From Steinernema hermaphroditum (lineage: Eukaryota > Nematoda > Chromadorea > Rhabditida > Steinernematidae): DNA of 64,000 nt. Under the pieces are notes generated by a model. It saw nothing but the letters and a program-made list of their open reading frames with translations. It did not search any database and was not told the DNA's origin. The stretch covers positions 6,634,001 to 6,698,000 of the forward strand of contig CM059621.1 of NCBI GenBank assembly GCA_030435675.1. Direction: 5' to 3'. This document shows positions 23,108 to 34,260 of this stretch, in pieces. A program made the position numbers and the translations under genes. Each line of letters opens with the position of its first letter. Within the stretch, counting starts at the first letter, position 1.

Positions 23108-26100
23108 TAACTGACAGTGCGCTACGTACAAATATAGTCCATTCGCCAAAATAAGATCTCGCGCCGCATATGCCTTTCAGTGAGCCGTTTTCCGGCTGGC
23201 TACACGTGAATTGCTACTCATAAGCACATCTTTCAAGAAAGCCGAAAATGGGTTAACTCAAAATTTGACTGAACTCTCGAAAAGTCTCACTTCATATGCT
23301 ACTGGATTCCACTTGCATATTATACGGCGCTGTTGACCACTTCACAGAGCTACAAGGGGATGCAAGAACTTGACTGTTTTTCTTGAGTCCAAACAGAAAG
23401 GGTGTGATGGCAGTGACAATGGGATCTTTTCCATGAATATGGCTCGGAATACGGAAGAGATTAAATTGTGGACAAGAAGCAAATAAATAAAATAGATGTA
23501 AAATAAATCTCCAAGGTGGTCCCACAGCAACTTTTAAAATAGCCACCCTGTATGTATGTCAAAATTTGCTTTATGGATGAGATTGCAATGAGTGAAAAAG
23601 AAATTCACCTGTCTTTCACATGAAGAAATCATGGAACAAAACATTGTTGAATCCAAAAAAACAGGAAGAGTCTGCTGGCTATGACAATGGGACCTTTTCT
23701 ATGAATGGGGCTCGGAATGCATTGGACAAGAAGCGGAAAACACTTCCCAGAGCTCCGACGGATCTTTTCTCTTTTGCTTCTCTTATCGCCATTTGTAGCT
23801 GATTGTGTTCGGCTTTCAAAGGCTCGGAAAATAATTAGCTTCCCGGTGTTATTTCACCGAGAAAAGGCGAACGAAAAGCTGCTCTGTCGAGCTTTCCTGG
23901 TTTGTCAAAGGAACGCGGGTCGATCTGAAACGGCCTACTATCTATTATGATTGCCTGCTTTCAGGGTAGACCAGATCTCAATGGAAGTCGATTTCTTGTT
24001 GAGCTACTATGTTTTCAAATGGTGAGTCGTTTTGGCCAATTTGGACAATTTGGAAAATCCATTTTTACATCCATAGGTCACAAGTTCTGAGCTAAAAGTG
24101 CCTATTTGTCAACTGGACAGTACTTCAATCTCGACCCAAAGTCGACTCACTAAATAATTGCGATTATTTCAGATATATGTATTAGAAATATTTTCTGAGC
24201 ATCGATTCGATGAGGCCGGCCCAACCACCTGTGCTGCCATTCGCCATCGACGATGTCCTACTTGAAATGTCGATTTTTGTGACGCCCTGTGTTTATTATA
24301 ATTAGCTTGCAGCTGTGAAATAAATATCTTTGGTTCCATTAGTGCTATGAGATTCAAAAGTTGACGAGGGTCATCGGTCATCAGTGTGGAAACCAGAGTG
24401 ATAAACACGCACAGTATAGGGTCATCGGTCATTGCGGAATCTCTCATCGTTTGTAATGAACAACTTGCCTGGACGATTAAACAGATTTTTACATAGCATG
24501 AACGCTCAAATGATTCTCCCTCTGGTGCAAGCATGCACTCCTGACAAGTCGAAGTGTACGAACAGTGTTCCCATTCCCAACCGGTATGCTGACATGGGCA
24601 TTGTGGAATCCCTTATCGTTTGTAAACGCATGTTCCAGCTTTACTGAACGACTGTTACATTCATTTAAATCACTCAGTTAAACCCATGGCTCGAGTTTTA
24701 CCCTCTTTCGCAATAAACGAGGTCGCTGTGCTTCGCTGAAACACCTATCCCTTTGGTTCAGAACCCCTTCCACGCTGCGCATGCACTCATGGGAAATCGA
24801 AGTGTACGAGCGGTGTTCCCATCTCTTTCATTGTTTGAATTGCAAATTTCAAATTCCCATGTCTTTCATCTGAACATTTTGATAATCAAAAGACTGGTCA
24901 TGTCCGTGAACACATTCAAATATTCTCATGCGTCTTCACACGCGCGTTCTTCCGAACTTCACTATAAAGTACTGGATTTTTAAAAATACTGCACTCACAA
25001 GGGAATCTTTTTAAGTAATGTTCGAAAAGAGACCAGCAAACGTAATCTCACCCAGGATACCGAGCGGGCGACGATTCCTTAGGCCTTGTGCGCTATAAGT
25101 TTGAGTACGGCCGCCGTTACGGACGACTCCACTCGTAACCAGTTATCTGTACCTGAAGCGAGCTACTTAGAGAGGCAAGCCAGTCCGAGATGAACCGGAG
25201 CCGAAACGGCTTGTAAAGTCAAGCATGTGAAGTGGTAATCTTAACGGCTTTGCTAGTCTTAATTTTTGATTTTTGTGATAAATGCTTATGCGTGGACAGT
25301 AGTGAAACGCGGTCATGTCAGGTGCGCTATAAAGTTTAGATTCGAACATTTTAATAACAAGCAAACGTGATTTTCACGATTTTTCACGTCGTGTAAAGTC
25401 GTGTACGTAGACGTTGTTGTTCGTCTTCATTTTGTTATTTTATTTTATTTTGTTCGATTCAATTTTGAGAATAACATTTTTTTATTATAACGTAGTTTTG
25501 ACTTTTCATGCGACTTTCTTTGTTTTTGTGCATGTTTCATTTCAGTGGCTACTTACGGCGTATCGAGCCAAAATATTTATCGTCTGTGCAACATTCCCAC
25601 GTCCTGTGTCACTACTCGCGTCGTCAGCATCCTTTTGGCGAAATCTTGAATAACACCTTCGACTGTAGTGTGTATATCACGATAAATCAATACACAAATG
25701 CTTCTCCCAAACACGTCTGCATGCTTAGTGCTTTTCGAAGGGTGTATAGCCTGCATAGTGCACAACGACATTGCGTTTTAATCTACCTGCAAATTCATGC
25801 ATAGGTGACGCTTATGTGTATTATGTCTATTATTGTTTTCCATCATGTCTATATTCAACATTTTTCATACATTTCAGTCAAACCATCGATCTACGTGTTG
25901 TCTACTTGTAAGTGGAAAGTATTTTTACTTTTCACGCGCGTTCTTCTCAAGTTGAACACTAAATCTGTTAACCAATTTGAGCAGTACATTTCTTTGTTCT
26001 GAACTGATTTTATGGGACCACCTCAAAACCAATCTGGACGACCAATTACGTGCACGTTCGGTTTTAACAGACAGAATGGGGAGTCGGGCCGGCGTCGAAC

Positions 26101-26548
26101 CGACCCCCGACCGATTACAAAATAGGCACACAGACACTTTCAATAGATCGATCAACTGCCACTATGACTTCGAGACCGACAGCCCAGCAATTGTCTACCG
26201 GGTTAGACCGGAATCAAAACGATTCTGTGAGCACCAATCGTGCCGCCCCCTGCTATGGTGTTTACCACCTGCAAGGTTACTGAAATCTTAATCTTTTAAT
26301 CTTTATCGTTTCCTTGTCTTACTGAAGTTCATGTTTTGAGCGGTTCTCTAGTTATAGTGCTCACATTGTTCTTATTGAATGCAAACCAAATATAATAGCG
26401 TGAAAACGTTATTCACAATAAGTGCACACACAGCATAGGATCCTTTTTCCATAGTTTTAATCCTCAACAGTAGGGTGTGATTTTCCCATGGAGTGGAGCT
26501 TTTATGAAATAAAGTCCCTTTCCAATCCACAATATCGTCGTAATAGTC
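23108..26548. other. Repeat-derived intergenic region
   Basis: No gene recognised. A segment of about 60 bp around 23408-23480 (GACAATGGGATCTTTTCCAT) recurs, diverged, at about 23680-23740. Another around 24525-24580 (GTGTACGAACAGTGTTCCCA) recurs at about 24775-24830. A tRNA-like remnant lies near 26075-26120. Confidence 0.4.
26075..26125 (-). other. tRNA-like remnant with a pol III B box
   Basis: The minus strand carries a well-formed T arm (stem GTCGG/CCGGC, loop TTCGACG) whose GGTTCGACGCC matches the B-box consensus exactly. There is no matching 5' acceptor strand, and the anticodon stem does not pair, so it is not a functional tRNA. It may be a tRNA-derived repeat (SINE) end or a decayed tRNA. 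Confidence 0.35.
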
Positions 26549-27517
26549 ATGCCTTCTTCTGAAGAGATCGAGACCCTCTTCAACAGAATCCTCGATGCCA
26601 GTGCTGCCATCAATTTCCCAATGAAATTGCTCTGTATGTACGTGATCTACCGTCACTCTCCGAAGGAGATGGGCGCCCTTCCAATATTCATTCTGAACAT
26701 ATTCTTCTGGAACTTGCTGGGTAATGTTTTCGGCGCCATTCTGCACATCATCCCTCAGTTTCCTTCTCACTGCTATCGCGCTGATGGACCGGTGCAGCTT
26801 CTTACAAAAAACGAATACGTCTACCACTATTTCTTCGCTGGCACCTTCACTTGCATCACGAACTGTGGCCTGGCCATGAGCTTCGCTTTTCCTTATCGTT
26901 ATCTTGTCTTCGTCCATCCCGAACTTGTGAAGAAGGTTAAAATGAAGTGGGGAATCGCATTCTGTATCACTCTCCACACACTCTATTGCATCACCTTTAT
27001 TTACAACTACAGTAGCGCGGTTCTCAGCTATGACGACTATCCTTGGAAGGAGGAACTTCCTGTTCCAGGGAGAGTCTTCTGCTACTGGCCCTATGGATGG
27101 AGGAAGAACATCGTTCAAGTTATTTTCTTTATTTTCACCACTATATCCGTCCTCATGGTAAGCGTCTTTTCGGTCATGCTTCTCAGGTCTCTGATGAAAG
27201 TGAGGGAAACTTTGGGTCTCGAAACGATTGATATTCACCGTAAATACCTTGTATATCTGATGATTATCACTGCCGTACCGTTGATCTTCGGCGGAATTCC
27301 CGTTCTGATATGCAATGTTTGTGCACTTTTCCCTCATATACAGTATTGTAAGGAGGTCTCCATGATCTGCATTGTTATCCTATACAACCACGGAGCACTC
27401 TATTCCGTTGTCTCCATTGTCACCTTCAAGCCTTATTTGAACGCAGTGAAAAGGATGGTGACGCGCGTATTCCACTCTGAGCACCACACCCAAGTGTTGA
27501 TCTTTGTTAGCCATTGA
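26549..27517 (+). CDS. srh-like seven-transmembrane chemoreceptor, single exon
   Basis: Predicted G-protein-coupled chemosensory receptor of the nematode str/srh superfamily, 322 residues, plasma membrane of sensory cells. Hydrophobic segments suit seven helices. Family landmarks are the HSPKEMG...ILNIFFWNLL stretch at the TM1-TM2 border, FPYRYLVF after TM3, and the C-terminal NHGALYSVVSIVTFKPYLNA, which matches the srh/sri pattern of a small-residue motif followed by a Lys/Pro/Tyr turn and a short tail. ATG and stop bound one open frame. Most receptors of this kind have several introns, yet none is needed here, so a retrocopy or complete intron loss is possible. A 321-codon frame on the opposite strand is a shadow. 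Confidence 0.88.
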   Translation: MPSSEEIETLFNRILDASAAINFPMKLLCMYVIYRHSPKEMGALPIFILNIFFWNLLGNVFGAILHIIPQFPSHCYRADGPVQLLTKNEYVYHYFFAGTFTCITNCGLAMSFAFPYRYLVFVHPELVKKVKMKWGIAFCITLHTLYCITFIYNYSSAVLSYDDYPWKEELPVPGRVFCYWPYGWRKNIVQVIFFIFTTISVLMVSVFSVMLLRSLMKVRETLGLETIDIHRKYLVYLMIITAVPLIFGGIPVLICNVCALFPHIQYCKEVSMICIVILYNHGALYSVVSIVTFKPYLNAVKRMVTRVFHSEHHTQVLIFVSH

Positions 27518-28769
27518 ATAGAATTTGTTTATACGGCTTGTCTTTGTAATCGTCGGCCAAAGAATTCGGCTATCGGGAATACCAACACGAAGTTCATCTC
27601 ATATGCGTACCTAAAGTGTGCAAACAGTTTCATAGAACAACTTTGAAGCGACCACGGATTGTCAATGTAATGATGTGGATAACAACGATAACGCGACCAG
27701 TCTTCATTTGGGAACACTCAGAATGAATGGGGAATCACAACACGCCTGATACTACAGATACCGGAGGACTGTCTAGACATGCCAAAAGGCAAGTCCGATC
27801 TGCCCTCAACAGTCAACGTAAACTGAGACCTGCAATTTCCAAAAGCTTTACAGTCCAAAATCTTCGTTGAGGCCTGCCTTGACTCGAAACTCGCATTGTT
27901 TTGGATTCTAGTAAGCACAATATCATCAAGGCTAGTATGTTTAAGCAATTGAAGTCAATGACTCCGAAAGCCTCGAGTTGTGTCCGGAAGCTGTGGAAGC
28001 TGCAGATTCATCGCCGCATCGAAAACCGCGCATACTGATGGGATATATGCCTTTAACTCCGACGTCATGCCCTGAGCCGAAGAAAGGAAAAAAGCGGCAA
28101 ATGCCATTGCTTCAAGAGCAAAAAATCCTTTGCTGGGAAGCTGTAGATTCTGGTTGCTCAATCAAACCATATCTTCAACTGCCTCCTTAATAGATCCTCG
28201 TGAGCAGCTCTTAAATATCGAATTGACCAAGGAAAATAAACATAATGAACTCTTATTGAAATGAGGCGCCATTTTCCGTGCTAAATCAAGTCATATCTCC
28301 AGCTGCCTCTTTAACAGACCCTCGCGATCAGTTCTAAAATAGAAATTCAAAAATCGCAAATGTCAAAGTCGCACTAACACGCAGCAACGACGTCAAGAGC
28401 AAAACCGCTTTCGTCCCCCTATTTTTAACTCGCTTAGGATAAATTCACCATGCGCAAAGCGCTTTTCCATGCAGTACAAATCAGGATTTCTGAAAGGTTC
28501 TCACCGCTCTCGTCCCGAGGCTACTTATTTCCATCATTTTCTACCCCATAAGTTCGTATTTTTGACGCGAGTCGACTCCTTCAAATCGGCAAACAAGGAT
28601 TAAACGCCCTTTCCTTCCCGCCAATGGACCGTAAATCGCTCCACTTTCGAATTTTCGAGAAATGGGGGTTATCGAAAATAGGACCAACGTCACCACCCAA
28701 ATCCGTGGATTGTAGGAGGAGGCTGTATTTAAGGGTGCCGCTAACGTCTTACAGCATCGTCTTCTCACG
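27518..28769. other. Intergenic region with a short direct repeat
   Basis: No gene recognised. A segment of about 65 bp near 28157-28220 (ACTGCCTCCTTAATAGATCC) is repeated, diverged, near 28286-28350. The stretch before 28770 probably contains the promoter of srt receptor 1. Confidence 0.4.
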
Positions 28770-30028
28770 ATGGACACTCTCCTCTTCGATCTCGACGAAT
28801 TCAACAGTCTCTACAGCTGCACCAACTTCACTTCTGAGGAGTGGGGAGCCCACAGCAACCCGAATCGACTCGTTTCGGAGCTCTATGTCGGCAGTGGAGC
28901 TATCTACCTGGTACGTGCAATAGGTAATACACATATAGTAATGCTGAATGTAATGCAGACGGTCTATCTTCCTGTTCTTTTGGTGATGGCTCAGCCTCGT
29001 CTCATCGGAAAGTCAGTTTACAAGATCATGTTCTTCCTCGGAGCTCTTGACATCATGTCCCTGATCCCCAACAGCATCATCGCCGGAGTTCTTCAATGGA
29101 AGGGCTACATCTTCTGCATGGCCCCGGTCTTCAACTATCAGCTTGGATCTATCGTCACAGGTGAAGCTACCCCTTGCTCAATCACGATAAACATTGGATT
29201 TCAGGCTTGTGGACGGCTTCTTGTGTTGCTTGTCTCGTTCTCCTCCTGAATCGTCTATTCGAAACCGGCAAAAACACGACTGTCTTCGGGGGGATCAACA
29301 TCTACTTCTGGCTTCTGCTTCCACTCATCGCGTTCCTCTCCTTCTTCTGGCTCTCCAAACCGCTCCTCTTCTCCTCCCACTTCTACGCCTTCTCCACCGA
29401 TCCGCACTTGGGTATCCCCGGGATGGAATCGAAAGGACAATACGAGGACGTCCTCTACAACCTCAACAACATCGTCTATTCGGCCCTCGTCATCATTCTC
29501 GTCCCCATTGTCGCTGGACTCGCTTTCTGTCAGAAAAACACGGAGCGCACCGAAAAAGCCAACGCGGTTAGAGCTGTGTAATGTTAGAAGAATTGGTAAC
29601 AAGACATTCAGATCACCCGTCAAGCCATCTTCCTGTGCCTCCTGAAACTTATCCCGGCTTTGGCCTTTTCTTGGATCCACTTGCTACCCTACGATCCCAT
29701 CCTGCTCACCTTCGGTCAGATCTTCCAGCAAATGAGCCATGGTAGGCAAGCAAAAAAATAGAAAGGCTCAGAAATGTTGCAGGACTCCCTGCTTTCGTCT
29801 ATCTCGCTATGAACGAAACGATTCGCAGCACCGTCTTCCACATCTTTGGACTCGAAAGTACTACGATGAAGAAGGGAACTTCCAGCTCTGACTTGAGTAA
29901 GTGACAGCCTCTCAGGAGATGTTACAAGTGAAGGTTTAGACGAAAACGACTTGGAGTTTCCACCGGAAATTCGCGTGTGGAGAAACCCTTCGAATGCTTC
30001 CACAAGCAACACTTCGGTGCAGAAGTGA
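28770..30028 (+). CDS. srt-type seven-transmembrane chemoreceptor (copy 1)
   Basis: Serpentine receptor class T protein, 345 residues, a likely chemosensory GPCR. Six exons: 28770-28910, 28959-29160, 29205-29566, 29612-29741, 29783-29896, 29940-30028. All junctions keep frame with 41-48 bp introns. Srt landmarks are the N-terminal YSCTNFTSEEW block, YLPVLLVM at TM2, YKIMFFLGALDIM, a GYIFCMAP extracellular turn, and CLVLLLNRLFE after TM3. The TDPHLGIP loop is shared with the second copy at 32090. The tail is Ser/Asn-rich. Exons 1 and 2 have the same lengths (141 and 202 nt) as in copy 2, so the two arose by duplication. AATAAA at 30101. Confidence 0.93.
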
Positions 30029-30100
30029 AAGAAACTGATCTGAGCAATCAAGAGAGTCGGAACGAATTCTCTAATTGCGATAACAGTGATTTCTGCATGC

Positions 30101-30106
30101 AATAAA
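30101..30106 (+). terminator. Polyadenylation signal AATAAA of srt copy 1
   Basis: Canonical signal 73 nt after the stop codon. It faces the 3' end of the minus-strand gene at 30346. Confidence 0.7.
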
Positions 30107-30283
30107 TGCGTTGAAGAGAAAAGCAAACACTTCCCTCAACCAGCCAAAAACCTGAGCATTCTGGTACACACGCACGCGCCAAACAAGGCTCATCCTGGCA
30201 GATCACAACACAACTTCTGCTCTGAATACATCACTTCGCACGAACCAATCACAACAAAGCGAATTCCATTCCTTGAAATAATT

Positions 30284-30289
30284 TTTATT
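30284..30289 (-). terminator. Polyadenylation signal AATAAA of the small membrane protein gene
   Basis: TTTATT on the plus strand reads AATAAA on the minus strand, 57 nt after the stop of the gene at 30346-30739. The two genes converge here. Confidence 0.7.
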
Positions 30290-30345
30290 TCAATCCAAAG
30301 AGACCATAAGCTGCAAGCGCAGCAAGACGACTTCAAAAGCGCATC

Positions 30346-30739
30346 TTAGCGGGCGGCGCTCACGGCACTCACGGCACTCACGTTGCTCACGGCGCTGACG
30401 TTGCTCACTTCGTTTGGAGCTGAAATGGAACGCGTCAACTCCCAAGGCAATCACTTCAACTCACCGATGGTGACGTCGTAATCGGTGACTTCATCGCGGC
30501 GATTCTTCTTCTTCGTGACATTCGATGCGCTGCCTTCGACCTTCTTTCTGAGTCGAATGGCTCCGGCTCCCAGGTACTTGCGGTTGACGACCAGAAAGAT
30601 GACCAAAAAGAGCACCAGGAACAGCAAGTACACAAAGATGACAAAGAACGGAATCATGTAGTCGATGCTGAAGTAGAAGAGATTAATACGAAGAAGCGAA
30701 AAGGCGAACTCACTCTTCGCATCCGTCGTTGCTCGCCAT
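30346..30739 (-). CDS. Small one-pass membrane protein, unrecognised
   Basis: Three exons on the minus strand (30739-30714, 30667-30465, 30419-30346) join in frame across 45-46 bp introns with GTGAGT donors and encode 100 residues. A nine-residue acidic N-terminus leads to one strongly hydrophobic helix (about residues 13-35, rich in Phe, Leu and Val). A basic stretch (KKVEGSASNVTKKKNRRDEV) and a C-terminal repeat of VSNVSA/VSAVSA units follow. There is no cleavable signal, so it is probably an anchored protein. Its ATG lies 262 bp from that of the major sperm protein gene, in the opposite direction, which makes shared, sperm-line expression plausible but unproven. Family not recognised. Confidence 0.8.
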
Positions 30740-31000
30740 GTTTAGTCACTCTGCAGACTTCGAGAGAACCAGCAGCCACCAGCACCCGTTCACGACCGAC
30801 CGATCGGAATGCACCGAATGACACGGTCTGCCGACTGCAGCGAGTCGGCTGCAAACGCTGTCTGAGTCAGTCTCAGACACATCAGTTCACAGCTGTCTAC
30901 AAATGAGACAACTCAGTCTGCAGCCGTCTACCAATGAGACATCGACCGCTCATCTGCCCATAAAAGGGGGAGCGAGGGGCGCAGAAGGCACGCAGCAGCA
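30740..31000. promoter_or_regulatory. Divergent promoter between the membrane-protein gene and MSP
   Basis: Only 261 bp separate the two start codons. The MSP side carries a TATA-like CATAAAAGG at 30959-30967, about 35 bp before the ATG. A duplicated unit, GTCTACAAATGAGACA and GTCTACCAATGAGACA, lies at about 30894-30941. Whether the repeats bind a factor is unknown. Confidence 0.5.
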
Positions 31001-31384
31001 ATGGCTCAATCCGTTCCCCCTGGAGATATCAACACCCAGCCCGGCTCGAAGATCGTCTTCAACGCGCCGTACGACGACAAGCACACCTACCACATCAAGA
31101 TCACCAACGCCGGAGGACGCCGCATCGGATGGGCCATCAAGACCACCAACATGAAGCGCCTCGGAGTCGACCCTCCCTGCGGAGTTCTGGACCCTAAGGA
31201 GAACGTGCTGATGGCCGTCTCGTGCGACTCGTTCGCCTACGGACAGGAGGACACCAACAACGACCGTATCACCATCGAATGGACCAACACCCCCGATGGT
31301 GCCGCCAAGCAGTTCCGCCGCGAGTGGTTCCAGGGAGACGGTATGGTCCGCCGCAAGAACCTGCCCATCGAGTACAACCCTTAA
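31001..31384 (+). CDS. Major sperm protein (MSP)
   Basis: Intact 127-residue major sperm protein, the length normal for the family. MSP polymerises to drive crawling of amoeboid nematode sperm and is also released as an oocyte-maturation signal. The frame shows the family throughout: [10 protein letters not shown] at the N-terminus, [18 protein letters not shown] in the immunoglobulin-like fold, [17 protein letters not shown], and the [16 protein letters not shown] end. It is a single exon, as is common for MSP genes. Codons are C-ending, suggesting high expression. A variant signal GATAAA lies at 31412. It sits between two srt receptor genes and head-to-head with the small membrane protein at 30346. 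Confidence 0.98.
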   Translation: MAQSVPPGDINTQPGSKIVFNAPYDDKHTYHIKITNAGGRRIGWAIKTTNMKRLGVDPPCGVLDPKENVLMAVSCDSFAYGQEDTNNDRITIEWTNTPDGAAKQFRREWFQGDGMVRRKNLPIEYNP

Positions 31385-32089
31385 GTGTGTGTGATGTGTG
31401 GCTGTGTGTGTGATAAAGCTTTGTTCTGAATCTTGTGTTGTTCTTTGTGTTCTCTCCTCTACCGTTGGGATTCGGTGTCTTCGGAACAGCCGGAAAATGT
31501 TTGATGTTTGAGGCTCGGAAACATTACTGGTTTTGGACTGATGTCTGCCTCGAAGAAGAACGATTTGAGGACTTCTATCCTTGATGTTTGCTTATTCAGT
31601 TGATGTCCTTTTGCGACTGTAGAGCATCAGATCTTTGGCATCATGTCCCCCTCAAGTAAAACTGACAAGCACTTTCAGAAATTCTACGTAAAGGAGAGAG
31701 TCTATTCTCGACTTTGATTACCCTATGGACCCAGCCGTTACTAATGTTGCCCCTGGAAAGATGAAACTTCCCTAAGGACAGTAGCATATTTAGTTTTGTA
31801 CGCCTTCGATCCCTCTTAACCTACCATCCTCCGTTTCTTACTAGCGTCTCCTCTGCCTGGCGAAGAAAGTTTTAATGCCACAGTTTCGAACCTGTCGACT
31901 TCCTCATTTCTAATGTAACTGTTTGGCTTTTTGTAATGACTGTTTACATTCATTCACACATCAACGTGTTTTCAAGCAATTCACGAGAAAAATACCGATT
32001 ATGTTAATGGCATTGTCATTACAAGTTTTCTAATGAAGTGTTTGCCAAGATACTTAAAAGAATCTTCTTCTTACAGTAGGACGAACAAA
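31385..32089. other. Intergenic region
   Basis: No gene seen. It contains the 3' end of the MSP transcript and the upstream region of srt copy 2. A splice acceptor (TTCTTACAG) at about 32076 suggests trans-splicing of that gene. Confidence 0.5.
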
Positions 32090-33410
32090 ATGGACCTCTA
32101 CCTTTTCCACCACGACAAATACGAATACTTCTACAACTGTTCCATGTTCTCCACGGAAGTATGGAACTCTTTCGGAGTGAGAAGAACCGGACTAGGACTC
32201 TTCAGCATTGTGGTCGGAGTTATCTGCTTCGTAAGTTGCATGACTAGGGATGCGTTCAGTCGTTACTTTGCTCAGATGCTGTACGTTCCTTGTGCCAAAA
32301 CCATGCTGAAACCGAAGCTTTGGCAACTTCCTTGCTACAGACTCATGTTCCTCAACTCCATAATCGACATTTGGGGAATAATCAACAGCTGCTTCATTTC
32401 GGGATATCTCAGTATCGAAGGAGTCGTCTTCTGCAGCTATCCGGATTTTCTTTACATATATGGTTGCATCGTAATGGGTAGGTTCAGGTGCTCTTACAGG
32501 ATGGAAAAAGTCATTAAGCGCTGTGGTGTGCCCAATGCCTCACGGCAGTCCTCTTAGCACTGAATCGGTGCGTCGAGTTCTGGCAGAAGCCATACCTCAC
32601 TCGGATGTTCGAGGGCAAAAAGATGGTCTTCTGGTGGAGTTTGCCCATAGCGTGGTCCATCGTTAATCTGATGTTGTCGGTGCCAGCTTCATTTTCTTCC
32701 ATCGTGAACATGTGGATGACGGATCCGTATCTAGGAATCCCGGATATCAAAGTTGATCGGAGCTTGGTAAGTCATCTAAATATCAATAAGCTCATAATTC
32801 GTGTCTTGTTTCGTCAACTCTAAACGCAAAATCAAATAATAGACACAAGAGTTCACTATTTCAGTACGAAGAAGTACCCTTCCTCAACTTCAACAACATA
32901 GTGCTCTTCATTGGCCTCTCTTCCTGCTACCTCTTCCTCATCTTTTCCATATGGCTGAAGAGACGAAAGTCAGGAAGCGCCGCGCTCAGCAAAGTTCAAA
33001 GACAGGTACATTCATCATCCGAATCCATCTAGCACCGCCATGTTTCAGGTCTCAATCCAGGCCTGCCTCATCTGTTCCATCATCTACCTCTGCGCCGGCA
33101 CATATATCTTCTTCATCTTCTTTCCCGAACTCGCCCTTCCCATCTTCGTCATCATGGACTTCTTCTGCTGGCAGTGGGGATTCTGTATGTCAATCTTTCA
33201 GTGCATAGTCCAAAGGCACTTTCAGGTGGTGTGATCATCATTTACTTGGTGATGAACAAAACACTTCGACACGGAGTGCTTGACTTCTACAACAATCTCC
33301 TGGGATATTCGGTTTTCCCCGTCGCGCCGACAACGGCGATCTCTCATCTTCAGCCGAAGACGTCGCAGTTGGAGACATCGAAAAGTGAAAACACCCAGAA
33401 TCCGCAGTGA
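32090..33410 (+). CDS. srt-type seven-transmembrane chemoreceptor (copy 2)
   Basis: Serpentine receptor class T protein, 350 residues, six exons: 32090-32230, 32276-32477, 32519-32766, 32865-33005, 33049-33184, 33226-33410. All are joined in frame by mostly 41-45 bp introns. Landmarks are YFYNCSMFSTEVW at the N-terminus, the YRLMFLNSIIDIWG segment, GVVFCSYP in the first extracellular turn, LTAVLLALNRCVEFW after TM3, TDPYLGIPDIK, and a cytoplasmic tail rich in Gln, Thr and Ser. It is a clear paralogue of copy 1 (28770-30028): exons 1 and 2 are identical in length and the phases agree. Several in-frame ATGs upstream of 32090 were not chosen because 32090 aligns with the start of copy 1. Confidence 0.93.
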
Positions 33411-33456
33411 TCTCTGTCCTGCTGGTCATGAGAATTTCAAGCATTTATTTGTCCTG

Positions 33457-33462
33457 AATAAA
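33457..33462 (+). terminator. Polyadenylation signal AATAAA of srt copy 2
   Basis: Canonical signal 46 nt after the stop codon. Confidence 0.7.
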
Positions 33463-33517
33463 AGTCGAATTGACACAGAAATAATCCACTCACAGGTTAA
33501 TTGTCACGCTGTCATCT

Positions 33518-34260
33518 TTAAATGTATTCAGGAAGTATCGGCTCCATTTTTCGATCGGCATCCAGTCGAGTGAGTATGATAATACTCATGCAGATGAAGA
33601 TACAGACGGTTGTTATGATGATAGGGATGGAAAGGGCTACAACTAGAATCATTTCTCGAGTAAGTACTGGATCAATAGGATCTTGATTCAACGCAAGTTC
33701 GCAGAGCAATGGATGGATGCAGCGCTGGATGTACTAAAACTGATATATGGAAAAGAAATGGCCACCGAGCGTGAGATGTCAACAAGATTTCCAATCATGT
33801 TTCATATTTCAAACAAATTCAATTTTGACGAAATGATAATTTTATTTGAAAATTGGAAGTCATCGAAGTGGTAGGCGCCGCTCTGTTTGATGGAGTCATT
33901 CGATTTGTGGCTATTTTTGGCCACGTCAATGACCAATGATACCGTTATATTGATGGTTTTTGGACAGAGTTCACAAAACGCTCGTTAAACGTCTAGTTAA
34001 ACACCATGGAGTAAACAGCAATTCGAAGTAGGTGATGTTATAAAATAAGCATACACATACATATTATAATCTGTATTACCACGGTACAATTTTTTAATAC
34101 GAGGAATACAAGCCCACCGTATGCAAAAAGTCCAGAAATTCCAATCCACAAGCAGCTTCCATTCAGTTCATAGGCAAAACGAAACTCAGGGGAGGTTCAT
34201 TTTGCTGACCATGGAGAAGACCAAATTTAATGGTAGCATTCCAAAAGTCGTCTCTAATAA
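33518..34260 (-). pseudogene. Possible membrane-protein exons, structure unresolved
   Basis: One minus-strand block (about 33745-33518) encodes a Cys-containing stretch (CIHPLLCELALNQDPIDP), a long hydrophobic helix and a short tail ending DADRKMEPILPEYI before a stop. It follows a usable acceptor (TCAGTTTTAG). A second block further upstream (about 34190-34085) encodes FRFAYELNGSCLWIGISG and another hydrophobic helix. Together they resemble the end of a multi-pass or one-pass receptor. I could not link the blocks with good splice sites, so this may be a remnant. Family not recognised. Confidence 0.3.

Noticed and set aside
26041..26160. Functional tRNA near 26.1 kb
   Set aside because: Only the T arm and B box are present; the acceptor and anticodon stems do not pair.
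26372..27337. 321-codon minus-strand frame opposite the srh-like receptor
   Set aside because: Exact antisense shadow of a well-supported receptor; hydrophilic, with no domain.
29255..29680. 141-codon minus-strand frame
   Set aside because: Antisense shadow of srt copy 1 exons.
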